A model generated the notes under the pieces. The model had not been told where the DNA came from and searched no databases. It was given only the letters and a program-made list of their open reading frames with translations. From Mesorhizobium sp. AR07 (GTDB lineage: Bacteria > Pseudomonadota > Alphaproteobacteria > Rhizobiales > Rhizobiaceae): a stretch of 64,000 nucleotides of DNA. The DNA lies in contig NZ_CP080525.1 of NCBI RefSeq assembly GCF_024746815.1, positions 310,001-374,000 on the forward strand, in the 5' to 3' direction. Below are positions 18,700 through 30,253 of this stretch, one piece after another (the first letter of the stretch is position 1; each line of letters opens with the position of its first letter). The translations under genes and the position numbers were made by a program.

Positions 18700-19890
18700 T
18701 CAGTCTTCGTTCGCCTTGACGGCAACGCCGAGCGTCTTCGGCAGGTCGAGCGGGTTGGACATCGCACCCGCCATGATCAGCGCGAACGGCACCGATGCCG
18801 GCGGCACGGCCGAGACTTCGAGGCTCTTCGGCTCGTCGAGATATTTGCTGACCGCGGCCGTAACTTGCGCCGTCAGTTCCGGATTGTTGAGCTGTGCCAT
18901 GCCGAACGGCACGATCGCCTTGGCCTGGTTGGCGATGTCCTTGCCGGACATGCCCTGCTGCTTGCCGACATAGTCCAGCACCTTGTTGGTCAGCGAATCG
19001 TCGTCGAAACGGATCGAGGCGCTGTTGAACGAAAGCTGCTGCAACAGGCCGAGCATGGCCATGCCTTGTGCCGAATTGTCGGCGCCTGCAGGCTGTGCCG
19101 CCATCTTCTTCTGCATCTCCTGCAGCGACTTGATGAAGTCCATCGTGTAGCCGCCGAGGTTGAAGGTCATGCCGAGCTTACCGGCATTCTCGACGGAGAT
19201 GTCATACTTCGTCAGTTCCATCTTGCCGTCAGTCGGCTGCCAGGTGCCGGCCATCTCGAAATTGCCGGCGATGTTCTGGTAGCCGAGCGCGTTGATGACT
19301 TCCTTGGACTTGGGATCGTCGACTAGCGAGAGATCAGCGTTGAACTTTTCCGTGGTGCCGGTGAACTCCATCGCCTTGCCGTCCGCAGGCGGCGTGATCT
19401 CGATGGCAAGCCCGTCCATCGAGAAGGCGGTCTTGTCGGCGACCTTGACCGTCATGTTCGAGAGTTCGGCCGACTTGTACATCATCAGCGAGCCCAGCGG
19501 GCCGGTGGCGCCGTCGGCCGGAACCGTCATGTCGTGGATGACGAAGGGGCTGAGGTTGAGGGTGACGCCGTCCTTTGAGTGTTCGAATGCCGACGTCGAC
19601 ACGGTGGCGATATCGTAGCCGCCATTCGCCGCGGTGACGCCTTCGAGTTTGACGTCGCCGATGGTGAGCGCTTCCTTTTCCGACGCCGGCTTGATGGCAA
19701 CGCCCTGCAGCACCATGCTGGTGTTGTCGCCGGTCACGCCGGTCCAGGAAATGTTGACGCCCTGGGCGGAAAGTGCCGCCTTCAGCCGGTCGGCGACTGC
19801 CGTATCCTGTGCAAGGGCCGCGTTCAGCGGCAGCGTGAGCAAAAAGGTCGAAAGAGCGAATTTCCTGAGAGTTGAGCGTTTGATTGTCAT
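18700..19890 (-). CDS. Uncharacterised exported protein
   Basis: I do not recognise this 396-aa protein. It has a clear Sec signal peptide (basic MTIKRSTLRK, hydrophobic FALSTFLLTLPL, likely cleavage after ALA before QD). The mature part has few charged clusters and repeated beta-like strands (LTIGDVKLEGV, LSNMTVKVAD, ISVENAGKLGMTFNLGGYTM). No Cys is seen, suggesting a soluble periplasmic protein. Start is ATG 19890 with AGGGA upstream. Alternatives such as a DUF945- or AsmA-like fold cannot be decided by eye. Confidence 0.75.
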   Translation of the reverse strand: MTIKRSTLRKFALSTFLLTLPLNAALAQDTAVADRLKAALSAQGVNISWTGVTGDNTSMVLQGVAIKPASEKEALTIGDVKLEGVTAANGGYDIATVSTSAFEHSKDGVTLNLSPFVIHDMTVPADGATGPLGSLMMYKSAELSNMTVKVADKTAFSMDGLAIEITPPADGKAMEFTGTTEKFNADLSLVDDPKSKEVINALGYQNIAGNFEMAGTWQPTDGKMELTKYDISVENAGKLGMTFNLGGYTMDFIKSLQEMQKKMAAQPAGADNSAQGMAMLGLLQQLSFNSASIRFDDDSLTNKVLDYVGKQQGMSGKDIANQAKAIVPFGMAQLNNPELTAQVTAAVSKYLDEPKSLEVSAVPPASVPFALIMAGAMSNPLDLPKTLGVAVKANED

Positions 19891-20217
19891 CGCAAGGTCC
19901 CTGAGAGTGTCCTGAAATTGTTTTTCAATTCTTTGCGCCATCACCATTCCGTGACGAACTGGACGGGAAAAAGGCGTATCCCGGTACAATGGTCAAAAAT
20001 CGCGGTGAAAGGCAAACTCGATCCCACCGTCTTTGCGCAAACCGGTGAATTTGTCATGAAGAGCCGGTTGCCTGACATCGTCGCGCTTGGCCATAGAGCC
20101 CGCGTGTAACAGGCTGATGTTGGTCGATATCCCCCAGCGTACGGTTTCATGTTGCAGAAGGGGCGGTGCATCTGCCTGCCTCTTGCCGCGAATCACCCGC
20201 TCGGCTAGTCCCAGCCC
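19891..20217. other. Intergenic region upstream of parC, no gene recognised
   Basis: These 327 bases separate two divergent genes and should hold both promoters. Short open frames here show no recognisable product. I see no strong dyad or riboswitch. Confidence 0.4.
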
Positions 20218-22470
<2,253 letters not shown>

Positions 22471-22487
22471 AGCTTCCGATCTCCCCC

Positions 22488-22652
22488 CTCGAGGGGGAGA
22501 TGCCCGGCAGGGCAGAGGGGGCGCTGTCCCTCAACCAATCATAACTAGGTATTTCTCCGAGTTCTCGGCTCCTCGCAGTCAACACCCAAGGCCGGCATTC
22601 CTTCGCGTCCCCCTCTGGCCTGCCGGCCATCTCCCCCTCGAGGGGGGAGATC
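22488..22652. repeat. Inverted pair of GATCTCCCCC-type repeats
   Basis: The left arm 22488-22533 and right arm 22605-22652 share GATCTCCCCCCTCGAGGGGGAGAT plus CCGGCAGG...AGAGGGG in opposite orientations, so the region can form a large hairpin containing smaller ones. The same family recurs at 57151-57305. Confidence 0.75.
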
Positions 22653-22742
22653 GCAGCTTCACCATCACCATTTGGACTATCGTCACGATTGCTGCACTAT
22701 ATCAGTGCATAAGCAGGAAAGGTGTTTGGGAGAATTGGGCGT

Positions 22743-23957
22743 TTGAAGGAAACAACGATCCAGAAACCGGAACGGCAGCAGCGCCTGTTCGGCCTGTCGA
22801 CGCCGCTGCGGTCGGCCGTCATTCCGCCGCTCTCGGCGGCGCGCTGGCTGCTGGTGCTGATCGTCGCCGCCGGCGTCTATTTCTTCCACGGCTTCCTGTT
22901 CCCGGTGCTGGCGGCGCTCGTCATCGCCTTCGCCAGCTGGCCGCTCTACCGGCGCCTGCTTGTCGCGGTTGGCGGCAACCGCACCATCGGCGCGACCTTT
23001 GCCATCCTGTTCATCCTCGCCTTCCTGGTGGTGCCGATCGCGCTCGCCGGCACCTACGCCATCAACGAGGTGCGCGAGTGGGTCGGCTGGGCGATCGAGA
23101 CCAACCGGCACGGTGCCGTGACACCGCACTGGATCGCCACGATGCCTGTCGTCGGTGACTGGTTGAACGAGCAATGGACGACCAATTTTGGCCATCCCGG
23201 CGGCATTGGCGAACTGATCCAGCTGGTCAGCGGCGCCAACATCGGCAGCATCTATCGCGGTGTCCTGGCCGCCGGCGGCAGCGCTTTCGGCCTGCTCCTG
23301 ACGCTGCTGTTCATGATGATCGCGCTGTTCTTCGCCTATCGCGACGGCGAGCACTTTGCCGGCCAGATCGATCGTCTCGGCGAACGCATCCTGCCGACCA
23401 GATGGGAGCGGATTTCGCGCGTCGTGCCGGCGACGATCTCTTCGACCGTGACCGGCATGACCGTCATCGCCATTGGCGAAGGCCTGGTGCTCGGCATTGC
23501 CTACTGGCTGGCCGGCGTGCCGTCGCCGGTGACGCTTGGCGCGCTGACCGGCGTCATGGCGCTTATCCCCGGCGGCGCACCGCTGTCCTTCACCCTGGTC
23601 TCGATCTATCTCGCTGCCAGCGGGTCGCCGATGGCCGGCCTGGCTCTGTTTATCTGGGGCGCGGTCGAACTGTTCATCGTCGACAAGACATTGCGCCCGA
23701 AGCTGGTCGGCGGGCCGATAAAGCTACCCTTCCTGCCGACCTTTTTCGGCCTGATCGGCGGCGTCAAGACCATGGGCTTTCTCGGCCTGTTCATCGGCCC
23801 GGTGCTGATGGCGCTGCTGGTCGCGATCTGGCGCGAATGGCTGCGCGAGGTGGAACTGACCGATGACATCGTGCCGGGCTCGCCGGCCGAAATCGAAGCC
23901 GGTCCGCAGATCGAGGTTCTGCCAGAACCCAGCGTGGGGAAGAAAGCCAACGCCTGA
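22743..23957 (+). CDS. AI-2E family transporter (UPF0118)
   Basis: The inner-membrane protein of about 404 aa has roughly eight hydrophobic segments: a pair near residues 25-60, one near 70-95, and the rest after a polar periplasmic loop (residues 105-165). The IPGGAPLSFTLVSIYL and GGVKTMGFLGLFIGPVLMALL motifs are typical of the family, which includes TqsA and cation/proton antiporters. I chose TTG 22743, with GGGAG ten bases upstream. GTG 22722 is an alternative seven codons earlier. Substrate unknown. Confidence 0.85.
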   Translation: MKETTIQKPERQQRLFGLSTPLRSAVIPPLSAARWLLVLIVAAGVYFFHGFLFPVLAALVIAFASWPLYRRLLVAVGGNRTIGATFAILFILAFLVVPIALAGTYAINEVREWVGWAIETNRHGAVTPHWIATMPVVGDWLNEQWTTNFGHPGGIGELIQLVSGANIGSIYRGVLAAGGSAFGLLLTLLFMMIALFFAYRDGEHFAGQIDRLGERILPTRWERISRVVPATISSTVTGMTVIAIGEGLVLGIAYWLAGVPSPVTLGALTGVMALIPGGAPLSFTLVSIYLAASGSPMAGLALFIWGAVELFIVDKTLRPKLVGGPIKLPFLPTFFGLIGGVKTMGFLGLFIGPVLMALLVAIWREWLREVELTDDIVPGSPAEIEAGPQIEVLPEPSVGKKANA

Positions 23958-24002
23958 TGTGCTGCCGTTTGCGAGCTGGCATCACCTGAATATCGAGATA
24001 GC

Positions 24003-24899
24003 TTAGACTGGATGATGCACCGCGAGGTCGGTGCGGCGCTTGCGTCCCTCGTGCAACTGCCAAAGCGAGTGCGCGATCAGCGTGACGATGAGGATCGCGC
24101 CGCCGATCAGACTGTTGCGGGTCGTTGTCTCGGCAAAGATCATCCAGACCCAGACCGGCGCCAGCACGGTTTCGAGCAGGTAGAACATCGCCACCTCCGG
24201 CCCTGAAATGTATTTCGGACCGTTGGCGAGACAGAAGAACGAGATCGGCATGATGACGGCGCCGTTGAAGATGATCCACCATGGCGCGTTGACATGGAAA
24301 CCCTCGCCGGTGACCATGAAGGCCGCCAGTGCGAGCGGCAGAAGGACGCCGACCAGGGCCGTGAACCCCATATCCTTGCCGCTGGCGCGCGAGATGGTGA
24401 TGGCCACGGCGACGAAGAAAGCCGAGCACAGCGCCATGAAATCGCCGAACAGGTGCCCGGTGCCGACCGAGCCGCCGACGATGACCAGCACGCCGAGGAT
24501 CATGATCAGCATCGCCACGATCGTCACCAGCCGCGGTCTTTCCCCTAGGAATATCCAAGACAGCAACGCTGCGAACACGGTGTTGAAGGCCAGGATGAAC
24601 ACCAGGTTCGCGGTTGAAGTGTGATAGACGGCGGTGACGAAGGTGATCCCTGTCAGCCCATAGCATATCGCCACGACAAGGCCGGCCCAGCCGGGAATGA
24701 GCTGCGGGGCGTTCCGGCTCAGCGCGCGCCAGATCGACCAGATGATCATGGCCGCGAAGAAGGTGGTGCCGGTGCGCAGCAACATGATCGTCCATGCGCC
24801 ACCGTCGGCAAGCCGGATCAGCGGAATGTCGACGGTCAGCGTCAGGCCGCCAATGGCGGTTATCAGAAGGCCCTTCTGGTGGTCGTGGTGGGAGGACAT
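24003..24899 (-). CDS. EamA/DMT family transporter
   Basis: The 298-aa protein has ten predicted membrane helices in two EamA repeats (residues about 10-145 and 155-285), the drug/metabolite transporter arrangement. Start is ATG 24899 (MSSHHDHQKG, His-rich N-terminus). GGAG stands three bases beyond the start. It is convergent with the AI-2E gene. Substrate unknown. Confidence 0.82.
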   Translation of the reverse strand: MSSHHDHQKGLLITAIGGLTLTVDIPLIRLADGGAWTIMLLRTGTTFFAAMIIWSIWRALSRNAPQLIPGWAGLVVAICYGLTGITFVTAVYHTSTANLVFILAFNTVFAALLSWIFLGERPRLVTIVAMLIMILGVLVIVGGSVGTGHLFGDFMALCSAFFVAVAITISRASGKDMGFTALVGVLLPLALAAFMVTGEGFHVNAPWWIIFNGAVIMPISFFCLANGPKYISGPEVAMFYLLETVLAPVWVWMIFAETTTRNSLIGGAILIVTLIAHSLWQLHEGRKRRTDLAVHHPV

Positions 24900-25017
24900 G
24901 CGGCTACTTTCGCAATGAACGCAGGTGGACCGGCGCAATGGCGCACTCTCCAGCCACACGGCCGAAAGACCAGCATCCCCTGCCTTGAAACAGTTTAAGC
25001 GTGGATCGTAGAAAAAC

Positions 25018-25782
25018 TCAGCGTGAAACCGCTTCGTTGGTGTAGCGCTCCCAGCCTTTCGGGCCGAGATGCTCCTGCGGCATGAAGCGCATCTTATAAT
25101 TCATCTTGCGCGAGCCGTTGACCCAGTAGCCGAGGTAGACATGGGGCAGGCCCATCGCCCGGGCCCGCGCGATGTGATCGAGGATCATGAACGTGCCGAG
25201 CGACCGTTCATCGAAATCGGGGTTGAAGTAGGAATAGACCATCGACAGGCCGTCGGCCATCTTGTCGGTGAGCGCCACCGCGATCAGTTCGCCCTGTCCC
25301 TTGCCGGTGATGAAAGTGTCGGGGCCGCGCCGCCGGTACTCGATCACCTTGGTGTCGACATGGGTATCCTCGACCATCATGGCGTAGTCGAGCACCGTCA
25401 TGTCGGACATGCCGCCACGGCGGTGGCGAGCATCGAGGTAGCTGCGAAACAGCGAATATTGTTCGGTCGAGGGCTCGGCATTGTGCATGTAGCCGACGAG
25501 GTCGGAATTGTGCTGCAGCACCCGTTTCATGTTGCGGCTGGCAGCGAACTCCTGGGCGAGGATGCGTACCGAAACACAGGCGCGGCAGGTCTCGCATGCC
25601 GGCCTGTAGGCGATGTTCTGCGAGCGCCGGAAGCCACCTTGCGTCAACAGGTCGTTCATCTCCGCCGCCTTGTCGCCAACCAGGTGCGTGAACACCTTGC
25701 GCTCGAACTGGCCGTCGAGATAGGGGCACGGCGACGGCGCGGTCAGGAAGAACTGCGGCGACTGGGTCGGATGCTGCGTCAT
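25018..25782 (-). CDS. bpt: Aspartate/glutamate leucyltransferase (Bpt; ATE-family aminoacyl-tRNA-protein transferase)
   Basis: Bpt adds Leu from Leu-tRNA to proteins beginning with Asp or Glu, marking them for ClpS/ClpAP degradation (bacterial N-end rule). The 254-aa protein has the ATE N-terminal Cys motif PACETCRAC (about residues 62-70) and the C-terminal domain with [20 protein letters not shown] and [18 protein letters not shown]. Start is ATG 25782. An RDD gene lies upstream on the same strand. Older annotation calls this an arginyltransferase, but Leu specificity is the rule for the bacterial Bpt group. Confidence 0.9.
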   Translation of the reverse strand: MTQHPTQSPQFFLTAPSPCPYLDGQFERKVFTHLVGDKAAEMNDLLTQGGFRRSQNIAYRPACETCRACVSVRILAQEFAASRNMKRVLQHNSDLVGYMHNAEPSTEQYSLFRSYLDARHRRGGMSDMTVLDYAMMVEDTHVDTKVIEYRRRGPDTFITGKGQGELIAVALTDKMADGLSMVYSYFNPDFDERSLGTFMILDHIARARAMGLPHVYLGYWVNGSRKMNYKMRFMPQEHLGPKGWERYTNEAVSR

Positions 25783-25922
25783 CGAGCCTTGGAAACACTC
25801 CTTCGAATCGCTCTACCTTTGGCGCGGACGGCGAAAAATTCAACAGGATTGTGCAGGCGTGGTTCACTCGACGCCTTCACATTTGCACTCGATCGGCTGT
25901 GACTGCCCCTGAGGGTGCCGTT

Positions 25923-26393
25923 TCAGCGGCCGGTGCGGCTGACGACCGTACCGAGCAGAAGGTCGTGCAGCGTGCGCTTGCGGTCGGAAAACAGCGTCAC
26001 CAGCAGGACCAGTGGCGACAGGATGACGTTGCCGGCCCAGAACAGCACCGAATGGACGACGGCGGTGAGACCGTCGATCGGCCTGCCGTCGAGCCGGTCG
26101 AGCCGGATGCCCATCATCTTCATGCCCGTGGTGGCCTGGCGGGTACTGCCAAGCGTGTTCCAGATGTAGAGGATGGCGACGGCCGGCACCAGGACGCCGA
26201 ACAGCATCCAGCCAAGACCGAGGGTCAACAGGCCGAGGAAGAACACCAGAATGGCGAAGGGAATCGTCAGCACTGCGACGATGATGTAGTCGATCACGAA
26301 GGCCAGGATGCGCCGCGTGCGCACGCCGTCATAGGCCCTGACATCGTCGAGCCTGGTGGTGATGATTTCGCCGTCGAGAACGCGCGCGTTCAT
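25923..26393 (-). CDS. RDD family membrane protein
   Basis: The 156-aa protein has the RDD-domain Arg and Asp residues (GVRTRRILAFVIDYIIVAVL in helix 1), three hydrophobic segments and a late KRTLHDLLLGTVVSRT stretch typical of the family. Start is ATG 26393 with GAGGAA upstream. It lies next to bpt on the same strand, 140 bases apart. Function unknown. Some relatives act in ion transport. Confidence 0.85.
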   Translation of the reverse strand: MNARVLDGEIITTRLDDVRAYDGVRTRRILAFVIDYIIVAVLTIPFAILVFFLGLLTLGLGWMLFGVLVPAVAILYIWNTLGSTRQATTGMKMMGIRLDRLDGRPIDGLTAVVHSVLFWAGNVILSPLVLLVTLFSDRKRTLHDLLLGTVVSRTGR

Positions 26394-26603
26394 GTCATTT
26401 CCTCGCAACAGCGCCCGACATAGGGTGCGGGCCGCTCAGCAATGAAATGGTGAAGGCCCGCGCCGGATTCAAGATCGGGCTCTTTGCGGCACGCAAGGCT
26501 CGAGCCGCGCGAGGCCTAATCCGAATCGGTTGAATTTGCGGTGTGGATGGCATTAGCTTGCTGCGGCGCAACAAAGCGCCCAGGGGCAGAGGGACGGGGC
26601 ACT

Positions 26604-27992
26604 ATGGACTACGACATGCTGGTCATCGGCAGCGGCCCCTCCGGCCGCCGCGCCGCGGTGCAGTCGGCCAAGCTCGGCAAATCGGCGCTGGTGGTCGACC
26701 GCGGGCGGCGTCTGGGCGGCGTTTCGGTGCATACCGGCACCATTCCGTCAAAAACGCTGCGCGAAACCGTGCTCAACCTCTCCGGCTGGCGCGAGCGCGG
26801 CTTTTATGGGCGCGGTTACCGGGTCAAGCAGGATATTTCCGTCGGCGATCTGGTCGAGCGCCTGCACAAGACGCTCGACCACGAGGTCGAGGTGCTGCAG
26901 CACCAGTTCATGCGCAACACGGTCAAGAGCGCGCGCGCCGACGTGAAGTTTCTTGGTCCCAACAAGGTCAGCCTGACGACGGACACCGGCGACTATAGCG
27001 AGGTCGGTTTTGCCAATGCGCTGATCGCGGTCGGCACAAGGCCACACCGGCCGCACGACGTGCCGTTCGACAAGACCCGGGTCTTCGACAGCGACGAGAT
27101 GCTGGAACTCGACCGTCTGCCACGCACGCTGACGGTGATCGGCGCCGGCGTCATCGGGGTCGAATATGCGACGATCTTTTCCGCGCTCGACGTGCCGGTG
27201 ACGCTGGTCGAGCCGCGCAACTCCATCCTCGATTTCGTCGACCGCGAGATCGTCGATGATTTCATCCACCAGATGCGCGATCGCGGCATGACGATCAGGC
27301 TCGGCAGCGCGGTGAAGGAAATCCGCTCCAAGCCGGAGGCCGCCGAGGTCGAACTGGCCGATGGCCGCACCATTCGCTCCGAGGTGGTGCTCTACGCCGC
27401 CGGTCGAACCGGCAATGTCGGCAGCCTGGGGCTGGATGTCGTCGGCATCGACGCCGACTCCCGAGGGCGTATCAAGGTCGATCCGCACACGTTCCAGACC
27501 AGCGTGCCCAACATCTACGCCGCAGGCGACGTCATCGGCTTTCCGAGCCTCGCCTCGACCTCGATGGAGCAGGGCAGGGTGGCCGCCTGCCACGCCTTCG
27601 GCGTGCCCCTGCCGCCGCCGCCGGAAACCTTTCCCTACGGCATCTATGCGGTGCCGGAGATTTCGACAGTCGGCCAGTCCGAGGAGCAGGTGCGTGAGAG
27701 TGGGGCAGCCTATGAGGTCGGCGTGGCGCGTTTTCGCGAGACCTCGCGCGGCCATATCATGGGCGTCAACACCGGCTTCCTGAAGCTGTTGTTCTCGATC
27801 GAGACGCGCCGCCTGCTCGGCGCGCATATCATCGGCGAGGGCGCCACCGAGCTCATCCACATCGGCCAGGCGGTGATCAATCTCGGCGGCACCGTCGACT
27901 TCTTCGTCAACAACACCTTCAACTACCCGACGCTGGCCGAAGCCTACAAGATCGCCGGGCTCGATGCCTGGAACCGGATGGGGCGAGGTTAG
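26604..27992 (+). CDS. sthA: Soluble (Si-specific) NAD(P)+ transhydrogenase
   Basis: SthA exchanges reducing equivalents between NADPH and NAD+ in the cytoplasm. The 462-aa FAD protein has the N-terminal GSGPSGRRAAVQSAKLG, the second nucleotide fold GAGVIGVEYATIFSAL (about residue 180), the FAD-binding IYAAGDVIGFPSLAST and the C-terminal dimerisation domain. In place of the CxxxxC redox disulfide of lipoamide dehydrogenases it has GGVSVHTGTIPSK with no Cys, which marks it as transhydrogenase. I chose ATG 26604. The frame extends 21 codons upstream. Confidence 0.93.
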   Translation: MDYDMLVIGSGPSGRRAAVQSAKLGKSALVVDRGRRLGGVSVHTGTIPSKTLRETVLNLSGWRERGFYGRGYRVKQDISVGDLVERLHKTLDHEVEVLQHQFMRNTVKSARADVKFLGPNKVSLTTDTGDYSEVGFANALIAVGTRPHRPHDVPFDKTRVFDSDEMLELDRLPRTLTVIGAGVIGVEYATIFSALDVPVTLVEPRNSILDFVDREIVDDFIHQMRDRGMTIRLGSAVKEIRSKPEAAEVELADGRTIRSEVVLYAAGRTGNVGSLGLDVVGIDADSRGRIKVDPHTFQTSVPNIYAAGDVIGFPSLASTSMEQGRVAACHAFGVPLPPPPETFPYGIYAVPEISTVGQSEEQVRESGAAYEVGVARFRETSRGHIMGVNTGFLKLLFSIETRRLLGAHIIGEGATELIHIGQAVINLGGTVDFFVNNTFNYPTLAEAYKIAGLDAWNRMGRG

Positions 27993-28012
27993 GCTAGTTG
28001 TTTGTTTCGCCG

Positions 28013-28054
28013 CAATTCCGAACGGAAAACCGTTTCACACTTTTCCTGGAATTG
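28013..28054. repeat. CAATTCC...GGAATTG palindromic repeat
   Basis: The element starts CAATTCCGAACGGAAAACCG and ends TTTTCCTGGAATTG. It belongs to the same family as 35078-35168 and 36314-36404, in the orientation of the first of these. It lies just after sthA. Confidence 0.75.
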
Positions 28055-28163
28055 CTTCAGCCTTCCATCTGGCGAGCAGCGCCAGCATCATATCGGCGGA
28101 AGGCATCCGCAGCGCCGCCTCGAGACCGGCCAGATTGGCTGGGAATCGGCGCGGTGGACAAGT

Positions 28164-28826
28164 TCATTCGGCAGGTGCCGGCACCGCCTTCAGCCATTGC
28201 CTGACGATTGCCGCGTCCGCGCCACCGAATTCATGGCCCGAGGGAACGATCCGGGCGTCGAGTTCGGCTCGGTGCTGGCTGAGCAGCGTCACCAGCGCTG
28301 GAGCGAAGGGCGCATAGGTCAGGTCGGCGGCGCCGGCGATGATCAACACCCGCGCATTTGACAGATCCGTCGCCGGCACGTCATCGAGCACTGGCATCGG
28401 TCGCAGCAGCGCGGCGCGTTCGACAAGGCCCGGATGCAGCAGCATCAGGCTCGAGACGAGATTGGCGCCGTTCGAATAGCCGAGGAACGCCGTGCGGGAG
28501 AGATCGAGCCCGTGACGTGTCGTGGCGTCGGCGATGAAGCCTGCAAAGGCATCGGTTTCAGTGCGGATGCTCTGCTGTTCGAAGCGCGTCGGCGTGATGC
28601 GCGCGAACCAGCGGAAACCATCCTCCTGGACGAGGCGGCCGCGCACGGCGATCAACACGGCGCGCGGCGCGATCTCCCGTGCGAGCGGCACCAATGTCGT
28701 TTCGTCAACTCCAGATCCATGCAGCAGGAAGACGCATTCGCCGGTTGAAGCCGCCGGACTGAAAAGGCGGTAACGGAAGGCGAGATCACGCTGTAACGCA
28801 CCATCTTGTGAGGTCTCTTCGGTCAT
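28164..28826 (-). CDS. Alpha/beta hydrolase (phospholipase/carboxylesterase type)
   Basis: The 220-aa cytosolic protein resembles PF02230-type esterases: oxyanion region FLLHGSGVDETTLVPLAREI, nucleophile elbow LGYSNGANL (Ser near residue 117), acid in AGAADLTYAP and base in PSGHEFGGAD. Start is ATG 28826 with AGGATGAGG upstream. It is convergent with sthA. Substrate unknown. Confidence 0.82.
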   Translation of the reverse strand: MTEETSQDGALQRDLAFRYRLFSPAASTGECVFLLHGSGVDETTLVPLAREIAPRAVLIAVRGRLVQEDGFRWFARITPTRFEQQSIRTETDAFAGFIADATTRHGLDLSRTAFLGYSNGANLVSSLMLLHPGLVERAALLRPMPVLDDVPATDLSNARVLIIAGAADLTYAPFAPALVTLLSQHRAELDARIVPSGHEFGGADAAIVRQWLKAVPAPAE

Positions 28827-29027
28827 GGCCTCATCCTTTTGATTTCATGGCGCTTCCGGTCATTTTTCTGGCTTCAAAACGCAATATTTTCAAGCTCCGC
28901 GAAAGTTGATCGAACCAAGCGCACTACAGCCCGTTTCTTCGCCGATATCATTCCGTGGGAGGAATCGAAGCGGTGCGCCGGGGGTCGCATTGCCAGCATG
29001 AACAACCAGCTTTGAGGCCTTTTGTCG

Positions 29028-30230
29028 ATGACCACCCCAATTTCTCCCGATCGCGGCACGCGTATCGCGGACCGCGATACGCGCATCGACGTATTCCGCG
29101 CCCTCGCTTTGCTGACCATCTATGTCGACCACGTGCCGGGCACCGCCTTCGAATATCTGACCTACAAGAATTTCGGTTTTTCGGACGCGGCGGAGGTCTT
29201 CGTGCTGATCTCCGGCATCTCGGTCGCGCTTGCCTATGGCAAGAAGTTCCAGCCCGGAAGCCGGCTGCTGGCAACCTTGAAGATGTGGCGGCGCGCCAGC
29301 GTGCTCTATGCCGCCCACATCGTCACCACCATGGTGGTGATGGCGATCTTCTGCGCGGCCGCGGTGTTCGCCAGGCGACCGGAGCTCTTGACGATGATCA
29401 ACATAGAGCCGTTGATCAAGGACACGCCGCAGGTGCTGATCGGCATCGTGACGCTCGGCCACCAGCTCGGCTACAACAACATCCTGCCGGTCTATGCGGT
29501 GCTGCTGTTGTTGGCGCCGGTCTTCCTGCTCTTCGTCAGCTACCGGCCACTGCCGACGCTGGCCGCATCCGGCGCGCTGTGGCTGATCGCCGGGATCTAC
29601 CAGATCGCGCCGCCGAACTATCCCGAGCCCGGCTTCTGGTTTCTCAATCCGCTGTCGTGGCAGTTCCTCTTCAACATAGGCCTGGCCGGCGCACTGCATG
29701 TGCGTCGCGGCGGCGCCATCCCGGTCAATCGCTGGCTGGTTGGCGCGGCCCTGGCCTACACCGCTGCGGCGCTGGTCTGGGTGCATAGCCCGCTCTGGGG
29801 GCAGATCTCCTGGTTGGGTTTGCCGCCCGTGCTGACCGGCTTCGACAAGACGTTCCTGGCCCTGCCGAGGCTGCTGCATATCCTGGCGGTGAGCTACCTG
29901 GTCGTGGCGTTCCCGGCCATCTCGAACCTGTTTCGCACCGGGCGCGATCATCCGCTTGCCATATTGGGCAAACGATCGCTGCCGGTTTTCATTGCCGGCA
30001 CGGTGCTGGCGCTGACGGCGCAAGTGCTGAAGCTGATCAATCCAGGCGGATTTGCCTATGACAGCCTGTTGATATCGGCCGGCATCGCCATACAGTTCGC
30101 GCTTGCCTACTATCTCGAATGGCTTTCGGGCCTGGGCTGGTCCGGGAAAAGCAGGCCGGTGCAAAACGCGGCACCCGCCGCCCGGGCATCCTTCGGCATA
30201 TCGCCGATGACGGCACGAGCGAGCCGATGA
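29028..30230 (+). CDS. opgC: OpgC family membrane protein (osmoregulated periplasmic glucan modification)
   Basis: OpgC proteins are inner-membrane acyltransferase-like proteins that add succinyl groups to periplasmic glucans. The 400-aa protein has about ten membrane segments and the family's N-terminal motif RIDVFRALALLTIYVDHVPG and DAAEVFVLISGISVALAYG, plus the internal GHQLGYNNILPVYAVLLL. Start is ATG 29028. A TTG lies two codons earlier. The C-terminal 30 residues are polar. No glucan synthase gene is in the window, so the exact substrate is inferred from the family. Confidence 0.87.
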   Translation: MTTPISPDRGTRIADRDTRIDVFRALALLTIYVDHVPGTAFEYLTYKNFGFSDAAEVFVLISGISVALAYGKKFQPGSRLLATLKMWRRASVLYAAHIVTTMVVMAIFCAAAVFARRPELLTMINIEPLIKDTPQVLIGIVTLGHQLGYNNILPVYAVLLLLAPVFLLFVSYRPLPTLAASGALWLIAGIYQIAPPNYPEPGFWFLNPLSWQFLFNIGLAGALHVRRGGAIPVNRWLVGAALAYTAAALVWVHSPLWGQISWLGLPPVLTGFDKTFLALPRLLHILAVSYLVVAFPAISNLFRTGRDHPLAILGKRSLPVFIAGTVLALTAQVLKLINPGGFAYDSLLISAGIAIQFALAYYLEWLSGLGWSGKSRPVQNAAPAARASFGISPMTARASR

Positions 30231-30253
30231 TGGGCGCGCCGCCGTCAGGCGGT

